From the NCBI RefSeq assembly GCF_007859955.1, contig NZ_SJPR01000004.1, forward strand, positions 62,001 through 126,000: 64,000 bases of DNA, read 5' to 3'. The stretch is from Botrimarina colliarenosi. Lineage in GTDB: Bacteria; Planctomycetota; Planctomycetia; Pirellulales; Lacipirellulaceae. Made by a program: the position numbers and the translations under genes. The notes beneath the pieces were generated by a model, which searched no databases, had not been told where the DNA came from, and saw only the letters and a program-made list of their open reading frames with translations. Of the stretch, positions 8,916-18,521 are shown piece after piece (positions within the stretch are counted from its first letter, which is position 1; each line of letters opens with the position of its first letter).

Positions 8916-9863
8916 GTGCCGCAAGAAACCCTTACTAAAAAACCTGCCCCGTCGCTCCGTGCCCTCTTCGAGGGGTCTGGCGTGCAGGTTTCGTTCAACG
9001 ACGGCGATCGAGCGATCGATCCGTCCATCGAACCGATGTTCGAGAAGTTGGCGGGCCTCTGCACCCTGCCGACCGTCGCGCAGAAGGTGATCCAGATCGC
9101 CGATGATTCGGCTTCGGACGCCACCGACTTGCTCGTGGTGATCGAGCAAGACCCCGCGGTGTCGGCGCGACTCATGCAGGTGGTCAACTCCGCTTACTGC
9201 GGCTTACGGAACCCGGTCGGCGACCTGAAGACCGCCTTGACGCTGCTCGGCGTCGAGCGTGTGCGCAACCTTGCCTTGACGCTTTCAATCGGCGCCGTTT
9301 TGGGTCGCCACGACACCAGCGGACGCCTCGATCCGACCCGGCTGTGGGACCACGCCGTTTGCGTTGGGACCGTGTCTCGGATGATTGCTAAACGGTCCGA
9401 CGCGTGCCATCCCGAGGAGGCCTACCTGGCGGGCTTGCTACACGACATCGGGCTTCTGTTTATCAACCAGCACCTTGGTTCACTGGTCCCGCGGGTCCTG
9501 GCTCTGCTGAAGAGTGGCGTCGCTTTGCCGACCGCCGAGCATCGGGTGCTCGGCTTCGACCACGCCCAACTCGGCGCCTACGTGGCTTGGCGTGGCCACT
9601 TCCCGCCCTCGCTCGTCCATACGATCGACTACCACCACAACCCGGCGGCTTGTCCCGAAGCGGACGCGACGCAAACCCGCATCGTGGCGGTCGCCAACTA
9701 CCTAGCCACGCGGTACGGCCGTGGCTCGGTCGCCGACCGGCGGCTGCCGGCTCCGCCGGAGGGCGTCCTCGCCCCGCTGGGCCTGAATCTCAACGCGCTG
9801 CGGCACCTCTGGGCCGAACTGCCCGACGCGGTGGCGAACGTCAACGAACTGACGAGCAGCTGA
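8916..9863 (+). CDS. HDOD domain protein
   Basis: 315 residues with an HDOD domain from about residue 45 ('LCTLPTVAQKVIQIADD', 'DPAVSARLMQVVNSAY', 'LLGVERVRNLALTLSI', 'AYLAGLLHDIGLL'). HDOD proteins are signalling-output modules related to HD phosphohydrolases; most lack hydrolase activity. The HD pair is visible in 'LLHDIG'. The N-terminal 40 residues are unconserved. The GTG at 8916 is the chosen start and no strong Shine-Dalgarno is seen. It is transcribed divergently from the AAA ATPase and followed after 80 bases by purU. A regulatory role is inferred from the family. Confidence 0.88.
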   Translation: MPQETLTKKPAPSLRALFEGSGVQVSFNDGDRAIDPSIEPMFEKLAGLCTLPTVAQKVIQIADDSASDATDLLVVIEQDPAVSARLMQVVNSAYCGLRNPVGDLKTALTLLGVERVRNLALTLSIGAVLGRHDTSGRLDPTRLWDHAVCVGTVSRMIAKRSDACHPEEAYLAGLLHDIGLLFINQHLGSLVPRVLALLKSGVALPTAEHRVLGFDHAQLGAYVAWRGHFPPSLVHTIDYHHNPAACPEADATQTRIVAVANYLATRYGRGSVADRRLPAPPEGVLAPLGLNLNALRHLWAELPDAVANVNELTSS

Positions 9864-9943
9864 GCCCTTCCGCTCGGGGGGCCGGCGGGGCGACAATCGG
9901 GCTCCGCCTGTCCTTACCGTCCATCTCGACGCCGCTCCGTTCG

Positions 9944-10816
9944 ATGCAAGCTGTCATCACAGCCGTCGGCCCCGACCACCGTGGTCTCGCCGATCCGATC
10001 GTCCACTCGGTCACGGAACTCGGCGCGAATATCGCCGAGATCCAGATGTACGACCAGGACGACGCGCACGTCTTCTCGATGCTGACACGGATCGACCTCG
10101 ACCCGACCCGTTACGAAGAGGTCCGTGCGGCGATGGCCCGCGTCGCTCAATCAACGGGTCTCTCGATCCGGCTCTGGTCGCCCGACCTGCCAAGCGTCGA
10201 AGGGCGCCTGCCCCGGTTAGCGGTCTGCGTCACTTTCCGCCCCGAGACCCCGCTCGCGGTGCTTCGGGCGATCCGCGACGGACGGCTCCGCGGCGAGGCG
10301 ACCGTTGTCATCAGCAATCAAAAGAAGCTCCAGGGAGTTGCCGAACAGTTTGGCGTGCCGTTCCGGCTCATCGGTGACGACTCGGGTGAGCCGAACAACG
10401 ACGCGATGATCGACATCTGCGACGAGCTAGCGATCGACTACATCGTGTTGGCCCGGTACATGCGGGTGCTCCCGGCGGCCAGCTGTTGGAAGTACGCCGG
10501 GGGGCGGATCATCAATCTCCATCACGGCCTGCTGCCGAGCTTCCCCGGCATGCGGCCCTACCACGAGGCGTACGCTAACCGGATGCTCACCTACGGGGCG
10601 ACGTGCCATTTCATCGTCCCTGAGCTCGATGCGGGAAACCAGATCATCAACCAGGCGACTTTCTCGGTCCCCCCGGGCACGAGTCTTGAGGAAGTGATCA
10701 GCCGCGGGCAGCAGGACAACGAGCCCGGTTGTCTGGTGGAGGGAGTCCGGCGGGTCGTCGACAACGAGGTGCGGCTGCACTTTAACCGAGTAGTCGCTGC
10801 GCATAGCGTGGGGTGA
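9944..10816 (+). CDS. purU: formyltetrahydrofolate deformylase
   Basis: Hydrolyses 10-formyl-THF to THF and formate, balancing the one-carbon pool. The 290 residues show an N-terminal ACT domain (1-80, 'AVGPDHRGLADPIVHSV') and a formyltransferase-type catalytic domain with Asn191 and His193 in 'IINLHHGLLPSFPGMRPYH' and Asp229 in 'ELDAGNQII', the expected catalytic trio. The frame is open far upstream, but ATG 9944 gives the standard ACT start. It follows the HDOD gene by 80 bases. Confidence 0.94.
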   Translation: MQAVITAVGPDHRGLADPIVHSVTELGANIAEIQMYDQDDAHVFSMLTRIDLDPTRYEEVRAAMARVAQSTGLSIRLWSPDLPSVEGRLPRLAVCVTFRPETPLAVLRAIRDGRLRGEATVVISNQKKLQGVAEQFGVPFRLIGDDSGEPNNDAMIDICDELAIDYIVLARYMRVLPAASCWKYAGGRIINLHHGLLPSFPGMRPYHEAYANRMLTYGATCHFIVPELDAGNQIINQATFSVPPGTSLEEVISRGQQDNEPGCLVEGVRRVVDNEVRLHFNRVVAAHSVG

Positions 10817-10877
10817 GTCGACCTCGATGGCTGGGTACGATGGGGGCTTGTCGCTCCCGCCATTCGGAACCGCCGCC

Positions 10878-11906
10878 ATGCCCCGCCGTTTGCTCACGCT
10901 AGTCCTGCTCGTGTCTGTCGTCACCCCCGTGGCGGCAGCCCCGCCGACACCGGCGACCAAGCCGGCCGCCCTGAAGCCCGGCGATACGATAATGCTCGTC
11001 GCCCCATCGGGCGAGCTCGTCTCCAAGCGGATTGAGCTAGCGGTCGAGAGACTCGAAGAGATGGGTTTCAAGGTCGTCTTCCAGGAAGACCTCTACAGCG
11101 TGCGTGGCTACCTGGGCGGCACGGACGAACGGCGCGCCGCCGAGCTGATGCGGGCCTTCACCGACCCCGATGTCGACGCGGTCTTCCCCGGCACGGGAGG
11201 CTACGGCACGATGCGGATGCTCGACCTGCTCGACTTCGACAAGATCCGCGCCAATCCGAAGGTCCTGATCGGCTTTAGCGACATCACCGGCCTGCACTCG
11301 GCCTTGGCGGTGAAGTGCAATCTGGCGACGTTCCACTCCCCCAATCCACAGTGGGGACTCGGGAGCCAAAGTAACTTGCCGGAGTTCTCCGCCAAGTACT
11401 TCTGGCGCTGCTTGCTGGCTAGCGAGAACCGCGACGCGACGCAATTCACGTACGAGCCGCCGATGTGGTCGCCGCTCGGGCGCTACGCGTCGGGCGTCGC
11501 CGAGGGGCCGCTCTGCGGCGGCAACCTGTCGCTGATCGCTTCGTTAACAGGCAGCCAGTACCAGATCGACACCGACGGTCGGGTGCTCTTCCTGGAAGAC
11601 GTTAACGAGGCGCCCTACCGCATCGACCGCATGCTGCGCCAGCTGCAGCTCTCCGGCCAACTCGACAAGCCCGCGGCGGTCGTCCTCGGGCAGTTCAGCA
11701 AGTGTGACCACGACGGCGACGGGTCGAGCCTGTCGTTGGTCGAGGTGTTCCTCGATTACTTCGAGAAAACGCCTTACCCGGTGGTGTGCAACTTCCCGGC
11801 GGGGCACGTCACCTATAACGCGACGCTGCCGATGGGGGTCCCCGTCCGCATCGACGCCGACAAACGGGAAGTCACGGTGCTCGAGAACCCCGTTCTGCTG
11901 GACTAA
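10878..11906 (+). CDS. secreted LD-carboxypeptidase, peptidase family S66
   Basis: Family S66 enzymes cleave the L,D bond of murein tetrapeptides. The 342 residues start with a signal peptide ('MPRRLLTLVLLVSVVTPVAA'), unlike the cytoplasmic E. coli LdcA. Comparison with E. coli LdcA from memory places the nucleophile at Ser134 in 'IGFSDITGLH', with Glu240 ('LFLEDVNEAP') and His310 ('FPAGHVTYN') completing the triad, so it appears active. A longer frame begins at 10827, but ATG 10878 starts the signal peptide directly. It follows purU by about 60 bases. The natural substrate could be murein or another L,D-linked peptide. Confidence 0.9.
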   Translation: MPRRLLTLVLLVSVVTPVAAAPPTPATKPAALKPGDTIMLVAPSGELVSKRIELAVERLEEMGFKVVFQEDLYSVRGYLGGTDERRAAELMRAFTDPDVDAVFPGTGGYGTMRMLDLLDFDKIRANPKVLIGFSDITGLHSALAVKCNLATFHSPNPQWGLGSQSNLPEFSAKYFWRCLLASENRDATQFTYEPPMWSPLGRYASGVAEGPLCGGNLSLIASLTGSQYQIDTDGRVLFLEDVNEAPYRIDRMLRQLQLSGQLDKPAAVVLGQFSKCDHDGDGSSLSLVEVFLDYFEKTPYPVVCNFPAGHVTYNATLPMGVPVRIDADKREVTVLENPVLLD

Positions 11907-12194
11907 GAACCCCGTGCCGTTGGATTGAGAACCCGTTACAGCGGGTCTGGAATCGGCACGTTTGGGCCGACCAAATTGTCCGCCGGGCGGCTTTGCCGGA
12001 GAAACTGGGGTTGCAGGCCCCCCGGCAGGCTCCTAATTTCCCGCCGCCTCGGGCCGAGTCCCCGGGGCTGGTCTCTTCTACCGGACCACTAGCAGGAGCG
12101 ATCTGCGCTGTCAGCGCGGGCCGAGGGGCCCCGCTGCGCGGCGGACGCTAACTGAACGTACTAGCTCGGGCCCACCTCGATAGGGAAGTCAGGG
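11907..12194 (+). other. GC-rich leader region of the beta-helix protein
   Basis: 288 bases with no supportable gene. It holds a short hairpin ACCCG/CGGGT after the carboxypeptidase and a nested hairpin in 11995-12025 (GCCGG...CCGGC enclosing GGGG...CCCC). A purine-rich GGGAAG lies about 7 bases upstream of ATG 12195. It could be a structured 5' untranslated region; I recognise no known RNA family. Confidence 0.4.
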
Positions 12195-15100
12195 ATGCCA
12201 AGCCGTTTCGCCCGCCTCATGGCGATGGTCGCTCTCGTTTCAATGTTGGCGGCGACCCCGTCGCTCGCCCAGCAACTCACGATGCCGAGCGATCCACTCG
12301 CCGGGACCGTCATTGAGTCGGATACCCCCGCAGCGGGCGCCGTTCAACTGACGCCCAGCGCTAACTCCATTCCGATGGGGGGCGACTTTGGCATGGCCAT
12401 GGGGGGCGCCCCGACACGGGCTTCCTCTTCGGGCGGGTACTACAACCCGACGCTCGGCTCGCATATCCGCGCCACCTATACGACGCAGAGCTACGGCCAA
12501 GAAGCCGGCGTCCTCACACTGGGGACCATGAAGCTCTTCCCGACGGACGGCGGCGTGTCGTTCCTCGATGGACAGGTCACGTTGAACGATAAGTCGACGG
12601 TTGGCTACAACGTCGGCCTCGGCTATCGCTGGATGACGCTGCCGTTGTTCCCCTTCAGCCCCGACGACGAGAAGATCATGGGCGTCAGCCTCTGGTCCGA
12701 CGGCCAGAGCGTCGGCGGCGACAACTTCTTCCCCCAAGTCGGCGTCGCCCTGGAGTTCCTCGGCGATCACCTCGACTTCCGCGCCAACGGCTACGCGCCG
12801 GTTGGACAGCGGACCCAGACACGCGACTTCGTTGATATCGGCGAGATCACTTTCAGCGGCAATGGCATCGGCGCGCTGCTGCAAGGCATCCAAGACACCG
12901 CCCTCACCGTCGGCGAAGCCGAAGTGGCAGGCCGGATCGCCGACCTCGACGCATGGGTCTTCGGCGGTGTTTATGGCTTCAACGGCGGCGTCTACGACGG
13001 CGTCGGCGGCAAGGTCGGTCTGCGTGGCTACGCGACCCCCGACCTGCTTGTCTCGATCGCCGTCGCCAACGACGACGAGTTCGACACCAACGCCCTCTTT
13101 GGCATCACGTGGTTCATCGGACGCACCCGCGCTGAGAACTGCCCGACCGGCAACCTCCGCGACCGCTTCCGTGAGCCGGTCGTCCGCAACAACTACGTCG
13201 CCACGCAGCAATCGGTGGCGTTCAGCTCAGCCGACTCGCTGCTGAACAGCAACGGCCAGGCGATCCGCATTGTCCACGTCGACAGCTCCGCGGCCGCGGG
13301 CGGCGACGGCACGTTCGAGAACCCGCTCAATTCGCTCAACGACATCAACGGCAACAGCCTGGCCGACGACATCGTGCTGGCGCACGGCGGCAGCGTCTTC
13401 ACGGGCCAGGGCGCCGTGCTGCAAGACGGGCAGACCTTCGTCGGTGAGGGCGGCAACAACGCCTTCAGCGTCAACACGTTCCGATTCGGCGCGATCGACC
13501 TCCCCGAGACGTCAGCCGGCGCTCAGGCGGGGGCGATCCCGACCATCAACGGCGCTCCGGCCGCCGGCGTGACGCTCGCCAACAACAACATCGTCCAGAA
13601 CCTCGCGTTCGACGGCGGTGTCAACGCGATCACGAGTTCCGCGACCGGGTCGTTCAACTCAACGCTGCAAGACCTGACCATCAGCAACACGTCGGGTGAC
13701 GCGATCTCCCTCGCCGCCGTCGTGCTCGCCGACGTCAACGACGTGAATAACAACAGCAACACGACCGAGACCGTCAACCTGCTTGGCAGCGTGATGATCG
13801 ACAACGTCACCTTCACCAATTCCGGTGGAAACGACATCGATATCGACGGCGACTCGACCGGCGCCGGGACCGTTCTCTCGGAGCAGATCGCCATCTCGGA
13901 CGTCACGTCGAGCGGCGGAGCGGCGCCGAGTATCGCCATCAGCAACACCACGAACGTCACCGGCAGCGCGACGACGATCACCAACTTCGACTACGACGGC
14001 GGCGCAACCGGTCAGGGCGGCCTGGACCTGACCTCGACCGGTTCATCGACCACCGTGACGCAGTCCAGCTTCACCGGCGGCGTGGGGCCAGCGGTCAACG
14101 TGACGACGACTTCTGGCGCCGTCTCGATCGGCAGCACCAACACGATCTCCGACATCGCCGGAAACGCCGTCGTCGTGACCGGCAACACCGGCAACGTCAC
14201 CATCAACGCCGACATCGAAACCGCCTCCACCGTTGACGGTGGCACCGTGGTTGTCGACTCCAACGAGGCGACCGTCAGCTTCGGCGGCGATCTCACCGCC
14301 AACAACGCGGTCAGCGTCTTGGTCAACAACGCCCAGGCCGCCGTGAACATCGGCGGCGTTAACGGCGACATCACGAACACCGGCGCCGAAGACGCCATCC
14401 GCATCGTTGGCGCCGGCGCCGACGACTCGATCGCGGTGACGATCAATGGCAATATCACGAACGACGGCGGCCGCAGCGTGTTCATCGACAATGTCGACGA
14501 CACGGTTCAGTTTGTGGGCAACATCACCGACACCGGCGCCGGCATCCGCGTGGAGGACCTCCAGTCGATGGCGGCCGTCACGTTCGGTCCGCAGGTCACG
14601 CTCAACACCGGGACCAACGCCGCCGAAGCGGTGTCACTCAACAACAACGCCGCCGACTCGGTCGTTGACTTCATCGGGCTCGACATCACCACCACCACCG
14701 GCGACGCCATTGTCTCGAACGGCGGTGAGCTGAACGTCACGGGCGCCGACAACCGAATCACCACCTCGAGCGGTCAAGCGCTCAACATCACCAGCAGCTT
14801 TAGCCAGTCGTCCGGCGGCAGCGGCACGAATGACGGCATCCGCCTCGCCAGCGTCACGGCGACCGACACCAGCGGAGCGGCCCCGATCAGCGTCGTCGAT
14901 TACGACGGAACGGTAGCGATCGGCTCGACCGGGAACAGCAACGACAGCACGATCAGCTCGAACGGCGAGGGGATCGTCCTCAGCGACGTGACGAACGCGT
15001 CGGTCACGAATCTAGCGATCAACACGGCGACCGGCGTGGCGGTGAATCTCGACAGCGTCAACTCGACAACGTCGAGCGTCGCGTTGACCGACGTCACCAC

Positions 15101-16772
15101 CCCCAACGGCATCGCCACGGCGGTCGACGCCACCCAGGCCGCCGCGGCGGGCAACCTGAGCGTCACGATCGCCGATAGCACGATGGATCAGACGACGAGC
15201 GATGGGCTGGTCTTCAATGGGGTCGATGGAACCGTCAACGTCAGCAACACGACCCTTGAGAATGGCGCTGGCAACGGCGTCCGCATCCTCAACTCGGACG
15301 GCGCGTTCACCTTCGCCGATAACGTCGAGATAAGCGGCAAGACCGGCACGGCGTTCTTGGTGGATGGCGGCGTCGGCACCGTCACTTACGACGGCTCCGT
15401 GGAGGCCACCGCAGGGCGTTCCGTCGCTGTCCAGAACAAGACCGGTGGCAGCGTCAACTTCGGGCCGAACTCGACCATCACCGACTCTTCGTTGGGCCTC
15501 CTCGTGAACAACAACACGGGCGGAACCTACAACTTCCTCGGAACCAACGACCTCGACACCGGCGTCAACACTGCCGTCAACGTGACGAACAACACCGGTT
15601 CAACCGTCACGTTCGCCGGCCTCGACATCGCGACGACCTCCGGAACAGCGTTCAACGCGACGGGCGGCGGCACGGTCGGAGTGACCGGGTCGGGCAACGT
15701 CATCACCACCGAGACCGGGGTTGGCGTGAACGTCAACGGCATGGCGATCGCCGGCTCGGGAATCACGTTCGACAAGGTCGACGTCGGCACGACGGGCCCG
15801 GCGACCAATGCGGTGGTCTTACAGAACAACACCGGCGGATCCGCCACGATCGGGAGCGTGTCGGGCAGCTCGAACGGCGACGGCGGCTCCTTCAACACGT
15901 CGGGCTCGGCGGTGATCGTCAACAACTCGGGCGGTCTGACGATGCGGAACGTCGACATCACCGCCGCCGGCGCGACGGCGATCGCGATCGACAGCACGAA
16001 CGCCACCAACATGACGGTTTCGCTCACCAACGTGAACACGCCCACCGACGTGGTGCTCAACCACACGGGTGCGGGCAACGTGAACTTCACCTTCAACGAA
16101 TCGGTCATCGACGGCTCGATCACCGCCAACCACAGCGGCGGCGGCTCGTTTGACTTCAACAACTCGGGTCTGACGGTCAACTCCAACATCGATGTCAACG
16201 CGACCAACGGCGGGGCGTTTGACTTCTTCGCCAACGACCTGGTCGTTGACACGTCCTCGGCGGCTGTCGACGGGTTGAATATCGCGCTGGGCGGTTCGCT
16301 CAACAGCGCCGACATCTCGCTGACCGGTTCCAGCACGTCACTGCTGACGGGCGACGGATCGGGCCTAGCGATCAGTTCAACCGGGTCGGCTAAGCAGATC
16401 CGCTTCGAGCTATCGAGCGGCACGATCACCAACGACAGCGTCGCGAGCAACGCCTTCGACTTCAACGTTGGCGGCGGTTCGACGCTCAACGCCACGATCA
16501 ACGGGAACGTCTTCACGAACGCCAACGGCGGGAATGACTTCCTCGTGACCAACGGCGCCTCTTCGACGACCAACCTCTCGCTCAGCGGCAACGACTCGGC
16601 GTCGGCTGGCGGACTGGTTCTGACGAATAACAACGCCGTCAACCGCTTCAACATCCAGGGTGTCGACGGGCCGAGCGTCAACACGGACAACAACGGCGAC
16701 GTCACCTACACGGGCACCGACGCCAACTTCACGTTCAACGGCAGCCTCAATGTGGCTCAGCCGACGAACTAG
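12195..16772 (+). CDS. giant secreted protein: barrel-like N-terminus plus beta-helix
   Basis: 1525 residues with a signal peptide ('LMAMVALVSMLAATPSLAQQ'). Residues about 85-310 are strands of alternating hydrophobic residues with Gly and aromatics ('YNVGLGYRWM', 'FPQVGVALEFLGDHLDFRAN', 'VFGGVYGFNGGVYDGVGGKV'), like an inverse-autotransporter beta-barrel. From about 355 ('RIVHVDSSAAAGGDGTFENP') to the end the protein is a long series of Asn/Thr/Gly-rich repeats ('SNDSTISSNGEGIVLSDV'), typical of a right-handed parallel beta-helix. Barrel first, passenger second would fit a type Ve secreted surface protein, but no LysM or Ig-like modules were seen. It is nearly Cys-free. A strong terminator follows at once, so it is probably monocistronic. 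Confidence 0.88.
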   Translation: MPSRFARLMAMVALVSMLAATPSLAQQLTMPSDPLAGTVIESDTPAAGAVQLTPSANSIPMGGDFGMAMGGAPTRASSSGGYYNPTLGSHIRATYTTQSYGQEAGVLTLGTMKLFPTDGGVSFLDGQVTLNDKSTVGYNVGLGYRWMTLPLFPFSPDDEKIMGVSLWSDGQSVGGDNFFPQVGVALEFLGDHLDFRANGYAPVGQRTQTRDFVDIGEITFSGNGIGALLQGIQDTALTVGEAEVAGRIADLDAWVFGGVYGFNGGVYDGVGGKVGLRGYATPDLLVSIAVANDDEFDTNALFGITWFIGRTRAENCPTGNLRDRFREPVVRNNYVATQQSVAFSSADSLLNSNGQAIRIVHVDSSAAAGGDGTFENPLNSLNDINGNSLADDIVLAHGGSVFTGQGAVLQDGQTFVGEGGNNAFSVNTFRFGAIDLPETSAGAQAGAIPTINGAPAAGVTLANNNIVQNLAFDGGVNAITSSATGSFNSTLQDLTISNTSGDAISLAAVVLADVNDVNNNSNTTETVNLLGSVMIDNVTFTNSGGNDIDIDGDSTGAGTVLSEQIAISDVTSSGGAAPSIAISNTTNVTGSATTITNFDYDGGATGQGGLDLTSTGSSTTVTQSSFTGGVGPAVNVTTTSGAVSIGSTNTISDIAGNAVVVTGNTGNVTINADIETASTVDGGTVVVDSNEATVSFGGDLTANNAVSVLVNNAQAAVNIGGVNGDITNTGAEDAIRIVGAGADDSIAVTINGNITNDGGRSVFIDNVDDTVQFVGNITDTGAGIRVEDLQSMAAVTFGPQVTLNTGTNAAEAVSLNNNAADSVVDFIGLDITTTTGDAIVSNGGELNVTGADNRITTSSGQALNITSSFSQSSGGSGTNDGIRLASVTATDTSGAAPISVVDYDGTVAIGSTGNSNDSTISSNGEGIVLSDVTNASVTNLAINTATGVAVNLDSVNSTTSSVALTDVTTPNGIATAVDATQAAAAGNLSVTIADSTMDQTTSDGLVFNGVDGTVNVSNTTLENGAGNGVRILNSDGAFTFADNVEISGKTGTAFLVDGGVGTVTYDGSVEATAGRSVAVQNKTGGSVNFGPNSTITDSSLGLLVNNNTGGTYNFLGTNDLDTGVNTAVNVTNNTGSTVTFAGLDIATTSGTAFNATGGGTVGVTGSGNVITTETGVGVNVNGMAIAGSGITFDKVDVGTTGPATNAVVLQNNTGGSATIGSVSGSSNGDGGSFNTSGSAVIVNNSGGLTMRNVDITAAGATAIAIDSTNATNMTVSLTNVNTPTDVVLNHTGAGNVNFTFNESVIDGSITANHSGGGSFDFNNSGLTVNSNIDVNATNGGAFDFFANDLVVDTSSAAVDGLNIALGGSLNSADISLTGSSTSLLTGDGSGLAISSTGSAKQIRFELSSGTITNDSVASNAFDFNVGGGSTLNATINGNVFTNANGGNDFLVTNGASSTTNLSLSGNDSASAGGLVLTNNNAVNRFNIQGVDGPSVNTDNNGDVTYTGTDANFTFNGSLNVAQPTN

Positions 16773-16797
16773 CTTCGATGCCGTCTCGATTCTCGAC

Positions 16798-16841
16798 AGC
16801 GGCGGGCGTCTGACGAGTCAGGCGCCCGCCGCTCTCTTTTT
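16798..16841 (+). terminator. rho-independent terminator of the beta-helix gene
   Basis: AGCGGCGGGCG pairs with CGCCCGCCGCT and the stem continues through CTGAC/GTCAG to a tiny loop; CTCTCTTTTT follows. It begins 25 bases after the stop codon at 16772. Confidence 0.9.
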
Positions 16842-16872
16842 CGGTCGAGGCGCCAGAGGCTAAGCTGGAGGC

Positions 16873-17346
16873 ATGCTCTCCCGAATCCTTTCTTGTAGCG
16901 GCTGCGGCTGGCGGACCGTCTGCGGCCCCGCCGATATCGCGGCGCGGCTGCGGCTGGTTGGCCAGCTCCGACGCGACGGGGAACCCGACGAGGCGATCCT
17001 AGCCGAGCTGTTAACCGACGCTGCGGCGCGGATGACTTGCCCGGGCTGCAAGCGGATCGGCCTCGTCGTCGGCGACGCTGATAGGGCCGAAGATGGGGAC
17101 GATTGGCAAACCGCCGTCCTCTGTGACCGCTGCCGTCAGCCGATCGATCCAGAGCGGCTAGAAATCTTCCCTGAATCCCGACGGTGTGTCGCCTGTCAGT
17201 CCCGCGCCGAAGCGGGCGAACCCGAGCCAGACGAGCCCGATTTCTGCCCGCGGTGCGGCTCGCTGGTCGAGCTCCGCGTCAGCCGCGGCGGCGGTTTAAC
17301 CCGCTACAAACGGTTCTGCACCGGCGTCCCATCGTGCCGTTTATGA
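16873..17346 (+). CDS. small zinc-ribbon protein with DksA/TraR-like C4 finger
   Basis: 157 residues with four Cys pairs: 'CSGCGW' (8-13), 'CPGCKR' (about 56), 'CDRCRQPIDPERLEIFP' followed by 'RRCVACQ', and 'CPRCGS' near 130. The third group has the CxxC...CxxC spacing and 'RLE.FP' core of DksA/TraR zinc fingers, but the coiled-coil of DksA is absent. It may bind nucleic acid or RNA polymerase; the function is not known. It follows the beta-helix terminator and is convergent with the PEP-CTERM gene. Confidence 0.75.
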   Translation: MLSRILSCSGCGWRTVCGPADIAARLRLVGQLRRDGEPDEAILAELLTDAAARMTCPGCKRIGLVVGDADRAEDGDDWQTAVLCDRCRQPIDPERLEIFPESRRCVACQSRAEAGEPEPDEPDFCPRCGSLVELRVSRGGGLTRYKRFCTGVPSCRL

Positions 17347-17404
17347 AGGGCGGCCGCGATGGTGGGTGGCGCTGAGAGTCGCCTCGTTTACAACCAGGCA
17401 AACG

Positions 17405-18298
17405 TTACTTGGCGGCCTGGCGGCGGTGCGCGGCGGCGACCAATCCGATCATCGCCAGCAGAACGGTCGTCGGTTCAGGAACCGCCGAAGCAAACGCGGC
17501 GGCGGAACTCGCGTTGCTTGTCCCCATCGAGCTGAGGGCGTTGTCGACGATAGCGTTGAGGTTCGCCAGCTCCGAAGCGTCTCCCGCCATCGGCAAGTCG
17601 TCCAGACCGTACGCGTCCCGGAGCGGACCGACAAAGACGTGGCTGTCTTGAGAGATGACCGAAGCGGTTTCGATGACAACGAGATCGCCATCGCTGGCTA
17701 GCGGCACATCGGTGTAGGCGAGGCTGCCGCTCTGGCCCACAGCGGCGCTGAGGTCGATCTTGTCGAGCGCCATGATCCGGTCGACGGTCGTCAGGTCGGC
17801 GATCGTCGCGAACGGGACGAAGCCTTGGCTATCGAGGAACGAGTTATCGGTCAGATTGATGAAGAAGCTGGCCGACCCGCTGTTGGGGCCCGCGGACGAG
17901 AGGGCCAAGGAAACCGTCCCGATCGTATTCGTGAGCCCCGAGGTGTTGAAGTCGACCTGGCCATCGCCATTGCTATCGACGATCACCGGGTCGAAGGACT
18001 TCGTCGAGTCGAAGCCGAATTGCGGCACGTCGCCGAGCAGCGCCGAGTCGGCCTGGAAGCTGCCGATCTGGAGCACGAAGTCATCGACGGCCCGGTTCAC
18101 CACCGAGTTGTGGTACACCCCCGCGCCGACGTTGGCGATCATGTTATCGACCAGCGGCTGGAGATCGGCGTTGCCCGTCGGGTTGAGCAGCATGTCGAAC
18201 GCCCCGGCGCTTGTCTGGAAGCGGATCGTCTGTGCCGGCGACGCCGCGGCGAACGCGAGGACCAGGGCGAGCGGGGCAAAAGTCGAGTAGCGAAGCAT
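17405..18298 (-). CDS. cyclophilin-type peptidylprolyl isomerase with PEP-CTERM anchor
   Basis: 297 residues: signal peptide ('LALVLAFAAASPAQ'), a cyclophilin-like domain with 'NRAVDDFVLQIGSF' (catalytic Arg, Phe and Gln positions kept) and 'GSASFFINLTDNSFLDSQGF', and a C-terminal sorting tail: VPEP, a hydrophobic helix 'TTVLLAMIGLVAAA', then HRRQ. PEP-CTERM tails direct exported proteins to exosortase processing. An in-frame ATG at 18313 would add five residues, but 18298 opens directly into the signal peptide. Proline isomerase activity is inferred from family resemblance. Confidence 0.88.
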   Translation of the reverse strand: MLRYSTFAPLALVLAFAAASPAQTIRFQTSAGAFDMLLNPTGNADLQPLVDNMIANVGAGVYHNSVVNRAVDDFVLQIGSFQADSALLGDVPQFGFDSTKSFDPVIVDSNGDGQVDFNTSGLTNTIGTVSLALSSAGPNSGSASFFINLTDNSFLDSQGFVPFATIADLTTVDRIMALDKIDLSAAVGQSGSLAYTDVPLASDGDLVVIETASVISQDSHVFVGPLRDAYGLDDLPMAGDASELANLNAIVDNALSSMGTSNASSAAAFASAVPEPTTVLLAMIGLVAAAHRRQAAK

Positions 18299-18521
18299 GT
18301 CAAAGCCGCCCAAGGACGCGGGGAGAAGGGGGAGCCGGAAACGGCAGGCGAGTCCCTCCAGCCTAGTCAGAATCGACGATTACGTCGCACGACCGGCCAG
18401 GAATTTGGGCCGAGCGGGCCCGCCAAACCGCTACGACCGGCCCCAGAGCTGGTGGCCGGCCGCCCCCCGGGTGGGTATCATCGGCGTTCCCCCCCAGGCT
18501 ATTTCCCTTCCGCTGCCGGCC

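Noticed and set aside
10878-11906. Possible loss of the LD-carboxypeptidase nucleophile (Thr in GGYGT)
   Set aside because: The S66 nucleophile lies in the later GFSDIT motif, as in E. coli LdcA GHSDFT; Ser134, Glu240 and His310 are all present.
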